DNA from: JAUWVG01 sp964633715
GTDB lineage: Bacteria; Acidobacteriota; Aminicenantia; Aminicenantales; Aminicenantaceae
Reading direction: 5' to 3'
DNA: 64,000 nucleotides
Assembly: GCA_964633715.1 (NCBI GenBank)
Contig: CAZWHQ010000009.1
Span: 1 to 64,000 of the forward strand
Of the stretch, positions 52,874 to 60,980 are shown piece after piece. Position numbers and translations under genes: made by a program. Position 1 is the first letter of the stretch. Every line of letters begins with the position of its first letter. The notes beneath the pieces were generated by a model. That model was not told the origin of the DNA, searched no databases, and saw nothing but the letters and a program-made list of their open reading frames with translations.

Positions 52874-52911
52874 ATGGATATACTTAAGAGTATAATACTT
52901 AAGAGTATAAT
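52867..52911 (+). promoter_or_regulatory. promoter with two tandem 15-bp operator-like repeats, each creating a TATAAT
   Basis: The 15-bp unit ATACTTAAGAGTATA occurs twice head to tail (52880-52894 and 52895-52909). Each has inverted arms ATACT/AGTAT, and each with the following bases makes a perfect TATAAT (52891-52896 and 52906-52911). TTGTTG at 52867-52872 is an 18-nt-spaced -35 for the first. The downstream ATPase gene starts at 52936 behind AAAGGAGG. Strongly suggests a repressor dimer array over the -10 region. Confidence 0.55.
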
Positions 52912-52935
52912 TATTGATCATTAAAGGAGGATGCT

Positions 52936-54315
52936 GTGTTCGTCAATAGAGAAAAAGAACTCACATTTCTTGAGCGGAAATGGAAGGAGCCGAAGGCCCA
53001 GATGATCGTACTCTGGGGGAAAAGGAGAATCGGGAAAACAGAGACGACCAAGCAGTTTTTACAAGATAAGCCGCATATCTATTATCTCGCGGACAGTACC
53101 CATGAAAAGGAACAGCTGAGGAGATTTTCTTCGGCAGTAGGAGAGTTTTTTAATGAACCACTGCTTTTAACAAGGGGTTTTAGCAGTTGGGATGAGAGTT
53201 TTCGTTACCTGAAGGAAAAGAAGAAGAGATTTGTTCTCGTTATTGATGAGTTCCCCTATCTCATTCAATCCAATTCAGCTGTGCCCAGTCTTTTCCAGAA
53301 GGGATGGGATGAATTCCTGACTCAGAGTCGGATATATGTCATTTTACTCGGCTCCAGCATTGCGATGATGGAGTCGGAGGTGCTTGGCTATAAAGCTCCT
53401 CTTTACGGAAGAAGGACAGGGCAGTGGAAGATTCAGGCAATGCCTTTTTCAGCCGTTAAGGCTTTCAGGCCGCGCGCCTCTTTTGAAAATCAGATTATGC
53501 ATTTTTCTGTATGCGGTGGGACTCCGGCTTATTGGCTGTGGTTTTCGGATAGACACAACTTTTTTCAAAATCTTAAAATTCATGTTCTAAAGAAGGGTGA
53601 GCCTCTCTATGAAGAAGTGATTTTTATTTTAAGAGAGGAACTACGTGAACCTCGCTATTATTTCTCTTTATTGCAGGCAATTGCTCAGGGGAAAAGAAGG
53701 CTTTCCGAAATAGTTAACGCGACAGGGATTCAACAGCCGACGGCAAACAAATATCTCGGAGTTCTTTCCGACCTTGATATTGTTGAGCGAGAGGTGCCAG
53801 TAACAGAAGATAAACCCATCAAAAGCAAAAAAGGCTTATACAGAATCAAGGATGAATATTTTCAATTCTGGTTCCGGTTTGTCTTTCCCAAAAGGACAGA
53901 ACTCGAGATAGACAACACACAAAAAGTCATTGGCGATATAAAAAAAGAGATATCAGATTACATTTCTTTTATTTATGAGAAGGTGGCTCGAGAAATTATC
54001 TTAGACAATTCTGATTTGTTTTTTCCCTTTGAACGTTTGGGGAGATGGTGGGATAGACATCGTGAAATTGATATCGTCGGGATTAGCAGAGAGTCCAACG
54101 CCGTTCTGCTGGGAGAAGTCAAGTGGAGGGGTAAGAGGGTGGGCAAAAATATCTTTTTTGAACTCAAATCAAAGGCAGAAGCCATTCCATGGGGTGATGA
54201 AAAAACCAAACGTTTCTATGTTCTTTTCTCGAAAAACGGATTTACCGATGACATGCTTGCTTTAGCGAAAGAGGAAAAAGTTCATTTATTCCAAAATGAT
54301 CAAAGAGTCACTTAA
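52936..54315 (+). CDS. AAA-type ATPase with C-terminal DUF234 nuclease-like domain
   Basis: A 459-residue protein (GTG start, AAAGGAGG). N-terminal P-loop ATPase: VLWGKRRIGKTETTKQF (Walker A, about 25-41), FVLVIDEFPYLI (Walker B, about 95-106), and sensor VILLGSSIAMM. A winged helix (about 250-290, GIQQPTANKYLGVLSDLDIV) follows. The C-terminal DUF234 region has a PD-(D/E)xK-like pattern: REIDIVGI ... AVLLGEVKWRG (Asp, Glu, Lys). These archaeal/bacterial ATPases are often mobile-element borne; the function is not established, with defence or selfish roles suspected. Confidence 0.88.
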   Translation: MFVNREKELTFLERKWKEPKAQMIVLWGKRRIGKTETTKQFLQDKPHIYYLADSTHEKEQLRRFSSAVGEFFNEPLLLTRGFSSWDESFRYLKEKKKRFVLVIDEFPYLIQSNSAVPSLFQKGWDEFLTQSRIYVILLGSSIAMMESEVLGYKAPLYGRRTGQWKIQAMPFSAVKAFRPRASFENQIMHFSVCGGTPAYWLWFSDRHNFFQNLKIHVLKKGEPLYEEVIFILREELREPRYYFSLLQAIAQGKRRLSEIVNATGIQQPTANKYLGVLSDLDIVEREVPVTEDKPIKSKKGLYRIKDEYFQFWFRFVFPKRTELEIDNTQKVIGDIKKEISDYISFIYEKVAREIILDNSDLFFPFERLGRWWDRHREIDIVGISRESNAVLLGEVKWRGKRVGKNIFFELKSKAEAIPWGDEKTKRFYVLFSKNGFTDDMLALAKEEKVHLFQNDQRVT

Positions 54316-54634
54316 TGATGAATCAGGATTTCTTTACATAAGGAAAATGATAGCTGTTGACGATCATGTTGATAATCTGATTCATATGATATAATCTTAC
54401 TTTTAAAGCCAGCAACTTACTGAAAAATCAATCAGTTAGAGAGAAGGTGGGAGAAGTGTATTATATGGAGTAATTGTATAGAAGGTATAGAACTGCACCA
54501 GCAGGTGACACAGTAGGTCTTATGCTTTGGGTTTAAAGATTATTTTTGGTGTATTGTTTTAGAAAAAAAATAATTGCTTTTAAGAATTTTTTATATATAT
54601 AATACCTATATAGTTCTGTTAAATATGTGAAAAA
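54316..54634 (+). other. 319-base AT-rich intergenic region
   Basis: No gene is seen. It holds a TATAAT-like box preceded by TGA near 54390, another promoter (TTGCTT around 54575, TATAAT around 54598) that could serve abiEi, and otherwise AT-rich unique sequence. Confidence 0.4.
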
Positions 54635-55453
54635 ATGAAAGAATTAACAGGAAAATATAGGAAGGGATTAAGTAAGAGGGAATCTCTATTACTGTCAGAA
54701 TTAGCAAAAGAAAATAAACCTATCTTTACAGTCGAGCAAGCAAAAAAAATACTTACTGAAGATCCCTATTCAATTCTGCATTTTTTGAGCAAGAAAAAGT
54801 GGATTCTGCCTTTAAAAGGTGGTTTATATGCAATCGTTCCTTTGGATATCGGAGTCAGAGGTGCTGAAGACTTCATAGTACATGATTTTATAATCGCTTC
54901 ATATTTAACTAGACCTTATTATATAGCTTTTTGGTCTGCTTTAAACTATCACGGTTTGTCAGATCAAATTCCAAAATCTGTATTTGTTGCTTCAAAAAAA
55001 GCAAAAAAAAGTTTATCTGTTCTAAATACAGGATTTGTTTTTGTTCAGCTTAAAAATAGCAGTTTCATTGGAATAGAAAAGATTGAAATCGAAAGTCAGA
55101 AAATCAATATATCAAATCTGAACAAGACTTTGGCAGATTGCTTGGATCACCCTGAACATTCTGGGGGTATTGAAGAAGTCGCCAAAGCCATTTTCTTTAA
55201 TCATGAAGAACTGGATTTCAACAAAGTAAAATCCTATGCACTAAAAATGAATAATGTCACGATTCTGAAAAGATTAGGTTATATTCTGGAAAAAACAGGT
55301 TTGCTGGAAGAACACGAAGATGTGTTTAAAAATATTCAATTGACTAAAGGATATTCAAAGTTTGATACCATTAGCAGAAAAAAAGGCAGGTATAACGAAA
55401 AATGGAAGCTGAAGATTAATGTAGACATCGATCTTAATAGGTGGATGTATTGA
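54635..55453 (+). CDS. abiEi: AbiEi-family type IV antitoxin / repressor
   Basis: A 272-residue protein with an N-terminal winged helix-turn-helix (about 12-65, LSKRESLLLSELAKENK; ILHFLSKKKWILPLKGGLYAI). A C-terminal domain follows (VHDFIIASYLTRPYYIAFWSA split at about 88, then the GIEKIEIESQKINISNLNKT core). AbiEi proteins bind promoter repeats and counteract the AbiEii toxin. The stop overlaps the abiEii start. Very AT-rich compared with the housekeeping genes. Confidence 0.88.
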   Translation: MKELTGKYRKGLSKRESLLLSELAKENKPIFTVEQAKKILTEDPYSILHFLSKKKWILPLKGGLYAIVPLDIGVRGAEDFIVHDFIIASYLTRPYYIAFWSALNYHGLSDQIPKSVFVASKKAKKSLSVLNTGFVFVQLKNSSFIGIEKIEIESQKINISNLNKTLADCLDHPEHSGGIEEVAKAIFFNHEELDFNKVKSYALKMNNVTILKRLGYILEKTGLLEEHEDVFKNIQLTKGYSKFDTISRKKGRYNEKWKLKINVDIDLNRWMY

Positions 55454-56229
55454 TAGATAGAAGAGAGCTTTTGGCAAAAGCGAGAGAAAAAAAACTTAAT
55501 CTAAATATTGTTGAAAAAGACTACGTTTTAGGCTGGCTCTTGTTTGGCTTTTCTCAGGTAAATTCTCTTGTGTTTAAAGGAGGGACAGCTTTATCGAAGA
55601 TATATTTTCCTGAAATCTGGAGATTATCAGAGGATTTGCATTTCAGTTTTTTGGATAATGATTTTGAGGTTGTTTATGAAAAAATTGATGAGTTATTTCA
55701 GCTAGTCGAGAAAAAATCTGGAATTAAATGTCATCTAAAAAGCAGATATTTAAATCCTGATTACATGCAATTAAAGATTCAATATTATGGAGTGATAGGC
55801 AGAAACTGGATTAAAGCAGATTTTATGAAAAACGATTTAGTTGCCGAGCCTGTTGAAAAATTTCCAAAGAGAGAATACTCCGACTATAGGAAATTTAAAA
55901 TTAAGCTTGAATCGTTAGAAGAAATATTTTGTTCTAAGCTTAGGACAGTTATAGAGCGAAAAAAATGCAGAGATTATTTTGATATGTGGAAACTGTCGAA
56001 ATTATCTGTTGATATGAGCAAGGTAGAAAAGATCATAGGGAAAAAGCTTGATATTAAAGGCATTACATTGAGCTCTATGAATCAAATCTTTCCTGATGAT
56101 TTAAATGAAACTCTATTTCCTTATTGGGATCGAGAATTAGGAAGGCTAGTCAATCCTTTACCAGAATTAGAATCGGTTTTAAAAGAATTGAGAATATCAA
56201 TCAGTAGAAATTTTTTCAATAAGAGATAA
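55441..56229 (+). CDS. abiEii: AbiEii-family nucleotidyltransferase toxin
   Basis: A 262-residue DUF1814 nucleotidyltransferase. LVFKGGTALSKIYF (about 39-52) is the G-S/T-like nucleotide-binding start and WRLSEDLHFSF (about 60-70) the catalytic block. Most relatives read SxDxDF there, so a His replaces the second acidic residue. The downstream RKKCRDYFDMWKLS motif (about 178) is typical. The start is ambiguous: GTG 55441 is listed, but TTG 55450 has the better ribosome site (AGGTGG). Toxic nucleotidyl transfer to tRNA or protein is known for the family, and the substitution could weaken it. Confidence 0.88.
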   Translation: MDVLIDRRELLAKAREKKLNLNIVEKDYVLGWLLFGFSQVNSLVFKGGTALSKIYFPEIWRLSEDLHFSFLDNDFEVVYEKIDELFQLVEKKSGIKCHLKSRYLNPDYMQLKIQYYGVIGRNWIKADFMKNDLVAEPVEKFPKREYSDYRKFKIKLESLEEIFCSKLRTVIERKKCRDYFDMWKLSKLSVDMSKVEKIIGKKLDIKGITLSSMNQIFPDDLNETLFPYWDRELGRLVNPLPELESVLKELRISISRNFFNKR

Positions 56230-56254
56230 AGGGAACTATAATTATGCTTTAATT

Positions 56255-56719
56255 CTAGCTTGGCCTGAATATAGGATGACAGTTCTCGCAGAGATAATCG
56301 CTTCCATCAATTGTATAAGCTTCATATCCAAGTGATATTATTCGACTACACTTTGCACATCTCGTAGGTTCAAATTCAGGAGGATTATCAAGTTTTTCAA
56401 AATTGTATTCATTTGTTCCATAATAGACATACATCTCTGTTTCAAAATCATTTTTGCACTTTTGGCACTCTTTCCAATTTCCCTTGTGATTTTCATGGTG
56501 GTGATAAGTACAAAGTGTGTATCGGTCGTGGTTTCTGTAGCAGCTGTTATGCGCATACGAAAAAAGAACGTATTCATCAGAATCATCACAGATCCAGTTT
56601 CCGCAGCATTCAGTCTTCGTTATATTTTTTGTTTTTCCACACAATCCACATTTTGGTCTTTCTATCCGGGGTGACACTTTACTTTTTGGGATTTGCGGTG
56701 TTTTTTTTGTTTTCGGCAT
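56255..56719 (-). CDS. conserved Cys/His-rich zinc-binding hypothetical protein
   Basis: 154 residues from ATG 56719; the frame continues upstream through promoter DNA, which is unlikely to be coding. It has at least four metal-binding knuckles: CGLCGKTKN, ECCGNWICD, YTLCTYHHHENH, CQKCKNDFE, and CAKCSRI ... CENCHPIF at the end. The pattern, including SYAHNSCYRNHDRY, is recalled as a widely conserved family of unknown function. Transcribed opposite to the AbiE genes, towards them, from near the element's right end. Confidence 0.8.
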   Translation of the reverse strand: MPKTKKTPQIPKSKVSPRIERPKCGLCGKTKNITKTECCGNWICDDSDEYVLFSYAHNSCYRNHDRYTLCTYHHHENHKGNWKECQKCKNDFETEMYVYYGTNEYNFEKLDNPPEFEPTRCAKCSRIISLGYEAYTIDGSDYLCENCHPIFRPS

Positions 56720-56820
56720 ATTAAGCATTTTGAATTGTATATAGATCACTGTCAAAAGGAAATCATTTATTCTAATTTGCTTAATGATCATGGTTAGGTT
56801 ATTGAGAGTGCAACGGGAAA

Positions 56821-56849
56821 TTGTTTGCTTTTCAACGTTGTGATATAAT
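56821..56849 (+). promoter_or_regulatory. element-supplied tRNA-Leu promoter (copy 2 of 3)
   Basis: TTGTTT (56821-56826), 17 nt ending TGA, TATAAT (56844-56849). The 112 nt from the -35 to the tRNA fragment has the same length as in copy 3 (60952-61063) and shares the AAGTTGCGTGTT and AAGTTGTTGATTCTAAA blocks. Confidence 0.6.
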
Positions 56850-56932
56850 CTCGAGCTAATAAGGACACAATGGTGAACTAGCTGGAACAAAGTTGCGTGT
56901 TTTGAAATAAATAAGTTGTTGATTCTAAATGT

Positions 56933-56974
56933 GCTGGGGTGGCGGAATTGGTAGACGCAAGGGACTTAAAATCC
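56933..56974 (+). repeat. 5' half of tRNA-Leu(UAA), copy 2 (truncated tRNA gene)
   Basis: Forty-one of 42 bases match the intact tRNA-Leu 5' half (C-to-T at the third base). Divergence occurs at the same point, after ...AAAATCC, as in copy 1. It marks the border between the two islands. Confidence 0.85.
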
Positions 56975-57102
56975 AAAAAAAAGCTTTTGAGCCATCCCAA
57001 GTGAATCCTGTAATTCCCATATTTTTCAACGATTTCTTTTGTTTTTGTGTTCCTTTATGTTCCTTTATATTCCGTTATTTACCTATTAAACATTCACAAT
57101 TG
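56975..57102 (+). repeat. mobile-element left end, copy 2
   Basis: Related to 52272-52391: A-run, GCTTTTGAGCC hairpin, AATTCCCATATTTTTCAA, TTTTTGTGTTCC, then repeated TTTATGTTCC/TTTATATTCC units and CATTCACAATT. A 7-bp-arm palindrome CACAATT/AATTGTG straddles its end. No gene is present in this stretch. Confidence 0.5.
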
Positions 57103-57143
57103 AAAATTGTGCATATGTTGGCAATCTGCGAAAAGGCTAAAAA

Positions 57144-58874
57144 TTAATGAACACCCCAAATGAAACACGTCTCAAAAAGCGGGTTTGTTTTAAGAGAAAG
57201 TCTAACACTGAAAAGCTCTTTTTGTTTTTCTCGCCGGCATTCTACAAAACCGAAGTACTCACAAAATCTTTCCAGGAAGCGGATGGAAAAGCAGCGGGTG
57301 AGGTACTCAAATTCACTGGTGTACAATGAATCGATTTCGAAAATGGCTTCGGGAAAAGCTTTGATGAAGAATTTGGCCAAGGCTGCATCTTCCGTATATT
57401 TTTTGGCTTTCTCATGAAGCAGAAACAAAGAAAAGAGCCAGCTGCGTTGGATGATCGGGAGAGGTGGGTATCTGTCCTGAAAAGCCCAGTTGAATTTTAC
57501 AGCGAAGGTATTCAATAGACGATAGAAATGCGGTTCTGTGAAACCGTCAGTCAGCACATTATGCCCTCTTCTGGTCAACTTGAACTGCTTCTTTTCTTTT
57601 TTAATCCAGCCTCCCAGTTTAAGGATGTGCCTGAGGGTCAGAACCGTTGGTGAATTCTCTTCGGATCTAAAGCTGATGTATTCTTTGAACCTTGACTCCT
57701 CAATTTGATCGAAAAGCGGCTTGGCGAACCGGACGGGAAGATTGCCCTTAGCGGTTGAATTTAAAGGTTCCGCCTCCGCAAGCGCAGCGAGGAAGAGTCG
57801 AGTATTTCTCACGATCGGAACCATTTCGTACATGTTTGGTGAAATATCCTTGTTGATCCGGACAATATCGGAGTTGCGTTCAAGGGGATGATAAAGCAGG
57901 CGAGCTATTTGCTCGGATGAAAACCCGAGAAAATCCGCGTCGGGCTCTCGGTTGTATCCCTCCATCATATCGTCGGAGAAAGCCTGAAATTCTTCCTCCG
58001 AAGTGAAGACCTTTTCTTCGGCTGCATCCTTAAGGTGAGAGAAGGCCTCTGTCGATTTTTCTTTTTTAGCCCACAAGGCGTCGCGCACCCAGCAGCAGTG
58101 GAGATAGGATTTTCCTGAGCCGCACGAGCAGGGATCTTCATCCTTTATGGTTTTTGAAGGATCCCATGAGTGTCCTGTGTATCCACACTCGCCGGTTCTC
58201 GGTGAGTTTACGATGGGGAGGAACATTTCTTTATCACATCCATGCCTCTCGGCACACAGATCACAGAACCAGCTTTCATCCGTCCAACTGCAGCTCGTGC
58301 AAATGAGCGTCGCTTTTCTCCGTCCGCAGTCGTCACATAGGATCAATGGCGGATTATTCCGGGCTAATAGTACAATCCGTTCCCCTCTTCCTTTCCTCTC
58401 AAAATAGGAGATAACCCTGAGTGTGAGCTCCGTGGGAGTTCCAAAATCGTATTCATGGTGAAATATGATCCCCGGCCTGAGCGCCTGATGCAGTTCGACA
58501 TCCATGTCGGTTACTTCGATTCTTGTTCGCCACGGAGGTGAGAGGTCTTCAAAGAGTTCGGAGTGGTATCGTTTTTGATCTATGGTGAATTCACTCAAAT
58601 GCCCACAGCATTCCAGCCAGATCGATCTGAGGAACTGGTCCAGGTCACGGAGTGTGGCATCGGAATGAATTTCGAGATGCATCCAGTAGGCGTTTTGAAA
58701 GCGGCCTTCCACAAAAAGATGATAGATTCCGGTATTATCGGAGTCTGGTTTTTCCGAAAGCTTTTGCAGATAGGCTTTTTTCTGTGGGCAGGCTTTGAGA
58801 TGCCGGTGCATGTCGCCATAGGCAAAATTTTCCTTACAAAAACTGCATTTCCCAGTTGACAAATCTTTTTCCAT
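57144..58874 (-). CDS. multi-zinc SEC-C protein with pRiA4b/IS1096-ORF3-like domain
   Basis: A 576-residue cytosolic protein. N-terminal C2H2-type finger (CSFCKENFAYGDMHRHLKAC, about 9-28). A pRiA4b ORF-3-like domain (about 48-165) has MHLEIHSDATLRDLDQFLRS and FHHEYDFGTPTELTLRV. A B-box-like Cys cluster (CDDCGRRKA, CTSCSW, CDLCAERHGC, about 185-215) is followed by a SEC-C motif DPCSCGSGKSYLHCC (about 253). The remainder is helical without recognised motif. The pRiA4b fold is linked to mobile DNA; the overall function is unknown. Lies next to a second SEC-C gene 12 nt away. Confidence 0.85.
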   Translation of the reverse strand: MEKDLSTGKCSFCKENFAYGDMHRHLKACPQKKAYLQKLSEKPDSDNTGIYHLFVEGRFQNAYWMHLEIHSDATLRDLDQFLRSIWLECCGHLSEFTIDQKRYHSELFEDLSPPWRTRIEVTDMDVELHQALRPGIIFHHEYDFGTPTELTLRVISYFERKGRGERIVLLARNNPPLILCDDCGRRKATLICTSCSWTDESWFCDLCAERHGCDKEMFLPIVNSPRTGECGYTGHSWDPSKTIKDEDPCSCGSGKSYLHCCWVRDALWAKKEKSTEAFSHLKDAAEEKVFTSEEEFQAFSDDMMEGYNREPDADFLGFSSEQIARLLYHPLERNSDIVRINKDISPNMYEMVPIVRNTRLFLAALAEAEPLNSTAKGNLPVRFAKPLFDQIEESRFKEYISFRSEENSPTVLTLRHILKLGGWIKKEKKQFKLTRRGHNVLTDGFTEPHFYRLLNTFAVKFNWAFQDRYPPLPIIQRSWLFSLFLLHEKAKKYTEDAALAKFFIKAFPEAIFEIDSLYTSEFEYLTRCFSIRFLERFCEYFGFVECRREKQKELFSVRLSLKTNPLFETCFIWGVH

Positions 58875-58886
58875 CGTTCTCTTGTG

Positions 58887-59765
58887 TCACCTGCTGGAAG
58901 ATTTCTTTCGCACTCTTTCCAGCTCATCCAGCCTTTCGAGGAGATCATCATTATCTTTCAGATTTTTTCCCAAGGCCATTTTATAAATTTGCTTGGCCTT
59001 GTCATAATTAGGTACGTTTGCCTCATAAATGGACATCAAATACATGTCGCCCCATCCTATGTAACCCCAGATATTTTCTGGATATTCTTCTATCAACTTC
59101 GAAAAGGCTTCGTCTCCTTTAGCGGGATCACCGATTCCAAAATAGGATTCTGCAGCAGCCCTTTTCATATTGTGAAGAATCAGACCGGATGTTTCAGGAA
59201 ACAAAGTAATGAACTCATTACAGTATTCAAGTCTTTTTTCGTGGAATGAGCTGTTGTCAATCGCCGCGTTTCCCAGCTCTGCCTCAAGATCCTGACACCA
59301 GTTAAACAGGTTTTGTTGGCCAATAAAAATTCGCTCGGCATCTTTTATGGATTTCATATCGGGAGTAAACTTGCTTTTCAGCCGGCTCCAGACTTCCAAC
59401 CAGTTTTTACAGGCTTCTCCACTCTGATTGTTTTCCGCAAGAACATACCCTTTCTGCATAAGCTCATCCAGGTTATCGGAATCATTGTTTTCCAGCTGTC
59501 TTTGCTTTCCCAAACAGCATTTTTTGTATTTCTTTCCGCTTCCACAGGGACAGGGTTCGTTTCGTCCGATTTTCACAGCAGTGATTTGAAAAGCACCCGG
59601 ATTCAACAATCGATCGAGGTCGGTTATATCTTCAGGCATATCGGGTTCAAGTCCAATAATGAATTTCCATCCGTGTTTTTCAAAGATAGAAGCAATCTCT
59701 TGCATTCTCTCTTCTGTCTGAACCCGAACAATGGCGGGCCTCTTTTCGGTCCCTAATCTTGCCAT
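58887..59765 (-). CDS. PBPRA1643-type SWIM/SEC-C metal-binding protein with TPR-like tail
   Basis: A 292-residue protein starting MARLGTEKRPAIVRVQTEER, the hallmark of a small family with a C-terminal SEC-C motif. The SEC-C motif here is NEPCPCGSGKKYKKCCLG (about 70-87). The family is normally about 90-120 residues. In this copy a helical TPR-like domain (about 95-290, DEAFSKLIEEYPENIWGYIG) is fused behind it. Upstream neighbour in the same direction of the multi-zinc SEC-C gene, 12 nt apart, so co-transcribed. Function unknown. Confidence 0.87.
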   Translation of the reverse strand: MARLGTEKRPAIVRVQTEERMQEIASIFEKHGWKFIIGLEPDMPEDITDLDRLLNPGAFQITAVKIGRNEPCPCGSGKKYKKCCLGKQRQLENNDSDNLDELMQKGYVLAENNQSGEACKNWLEVWSRLKSKFTPDMKSIKDAERIFIGQQNLFNWCQDLEAELGNAAIDNSSFHEKRLEYCNEFITLFPETSGLILHNMKRAAAESYFGIGDPAKGDEAFSKLIEEYPENIWGYIGWGDMYLMSIYEANVPNYDKAKQIYKMALGKNLKDNDDLLERLDELERVRKKSSSR

Positions 59766-59880
59766 GGATTTTCCTTTTTGTTTATTATGTTGAAAGTTTT
59801 AATCACCTTGTAAACACAGTTTATGAAGATGTTTAAAAGGGAATTAGGAAATAACGCATACATTGGAAAATTCTTCTATC

Positions 59881-60339
59881 TTAAGCAGAAAATCCATACT
59901 TTTCTGGATCTATTAGAATTTTTTTCACATAAGTTCTGAATTCAGTGAAGTCATCCAGATGATTTTTTACGATTTCATAAATCTCTTCTGGACTTATTCT
60001 GTGATAAAAATGGGTTATCCTGTTTCTGTAGCCCGCCATTCTTACAAGCTTATTTTCGACGAATTTTCTTGGAATTAGCTTCTTTTCTGCTAAAAAAAGA
60101 GCGATATCTTTGTAAGATTGCACCTTTTTCCCTGGCAACCGGGAGAGCAAGTGAGCTCCAATATCGAGTGTCGCTTCGAGGGCCGTATACAGATCATAAT
60201 AAACGATTCGGTAATTGTCATGGTTGCTTATAAATTCTTCAAGAGGAATCTCCACGAATCTCTCCAGGCTTTCACAAGAGGATTCAATAAAATGTAATCT
60301 CTCTTCGACGAGGTCTCTATTTAGAGGAAGTTTTTTCAT
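59881..60339 (-). CDS. hepT: HEPN-domain ribonuclease toxin (HepT)
   Basis: A 152-residue all-helical HEPN protein. The catalytic RX4HXY motif is intact as RNRITHFY (about 110-117). GYRNRITHFYHRISPEEIYEI and the C-terminal helix are typical of HepT toxins that cut tRNA or mRNA. Its ATG overlaps the mntA stop (TAATG), so they are coupled. Forms a type VII toxin-antitoxin pair with MntA. Confidence 0.9.
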   Translation of the reverse strand: MKKLPLNRDLVEERLHFIESSCESLERFVEIPLEEFISNHDNYRIVYYDLYTALEATLDIGAHLLSRLPGKKVQSYKDIALFLAEKKLIPRKFVENKLVRMAGYRNRITHFYHRISPEEIYEIVKNHLDDFTEFRTYVKKILIDPEKYGFSA

Positions 60340-60743
60340 TATTGACGTTCTAGCAAAGCTGATGAAAAGGTTTTTTGAATAGGATTAAAATCTAAATATT
60401 CTCTTATGGTTTTTTCCTCGTAATTTGCCCGAAAAATCGGATCAATCTCAAAGATAACCTTTCCTTCCAATATAACGTGATGCTGAATAGAAAGTGATGT
60501 TTCTTGTAGATAAACGATATCCAGGTCATTATCTAAAAAAATATCAAATTCATCCACCAATATTTCATAGAGTAGAGGATGGATTTCCGTTAAATTCATA
60601 AGCTGAAGACTTTCACAAAACACGATCCCTATATCGAAATCGCTAAGAGATGTTATATTTCCTTTGGAACGGGAGCCAAAAAAATAGACAACTCCTACTC
60701 CTAATGATTTAATCTTATCGATAGTGTTCTTTTTCAACTTCAT
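60339..60743 (-). CDS. mntA: MNT-type nucleotidyltransferase antitoxin (MntA)
   Basis: A 134-residue minimal nucleotidyltransferase. VVYFFGSRSKGNITSLSDFD (about 18-37) gives the full GS-X10-DXD active site, and a third acidic residue is in DLDIVYL (about 83). MntA AMPylates HepT and silences it. Located immediately upstream of hepT. Both key motifs are intact, so the pair looks functional. Confidence 0.9.
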   Translation of the reverse strand: MKLKKNTIDKIKSLGVGVVYFFGSRSKGNITSLSDFDIGIVFCESLQLMNLTEIHPLLYEILVDEFDIFLDNDLDIVYLQETSLSIQHHVILEGKVIFEIDPIFRANYEEKTIREYLDFNPIQKTFSSALLERQ

Positions 60744-60951
60744 TATCGGCTATAAATATAGCATAAATAACGATTGAAAAGAACTATACAGACATATGTT
60801 CCACAAGGATTAAAATATTCCAAACGAAATACTGCGTACTTTGGATTCTGAAAAATAGGATGAAAATGGCGAGGGGGCCGTATTCAAAATTCCACTCGCT
60901 TTAACTCAATTGTAATCATGAAAGTTGGCACTTCTTGAAGTCGTAATATAA
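60744..60951 (+). other. AT-rich stretch without a gene, right end of island
   Basis: Between mntA and the tRNA-Leu promoter no coding frame or integrase remnant is visible. It contains AT-rich sequence and one GAGGGGGCC run near 60872. Confidence 0.4.
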
Positions 60952-60980
60952 TTGTTCCACCCATAAGGTTATGATATAAT
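60952..60980 (+). promoter_or_regulatory. promoter of the intact tRNA-Leu (copy 3 of 3)
   Basis: TTGTTC (60952-60957), 17 nt ending TGA, TATAAT (60975-60980). It is separated from the tRNA by an 83-nt leader that is shared with copy 2 but not with copy 1. Confidence 0.65.

Noticed and set aside
56720..56890. N-terminal extension of the Cys-rich protein by 57 residues
   Set aside because: The extension reads through the tRNA-Leu promoter copy and has no family-like sequence; ATG 56719 is the natural start.
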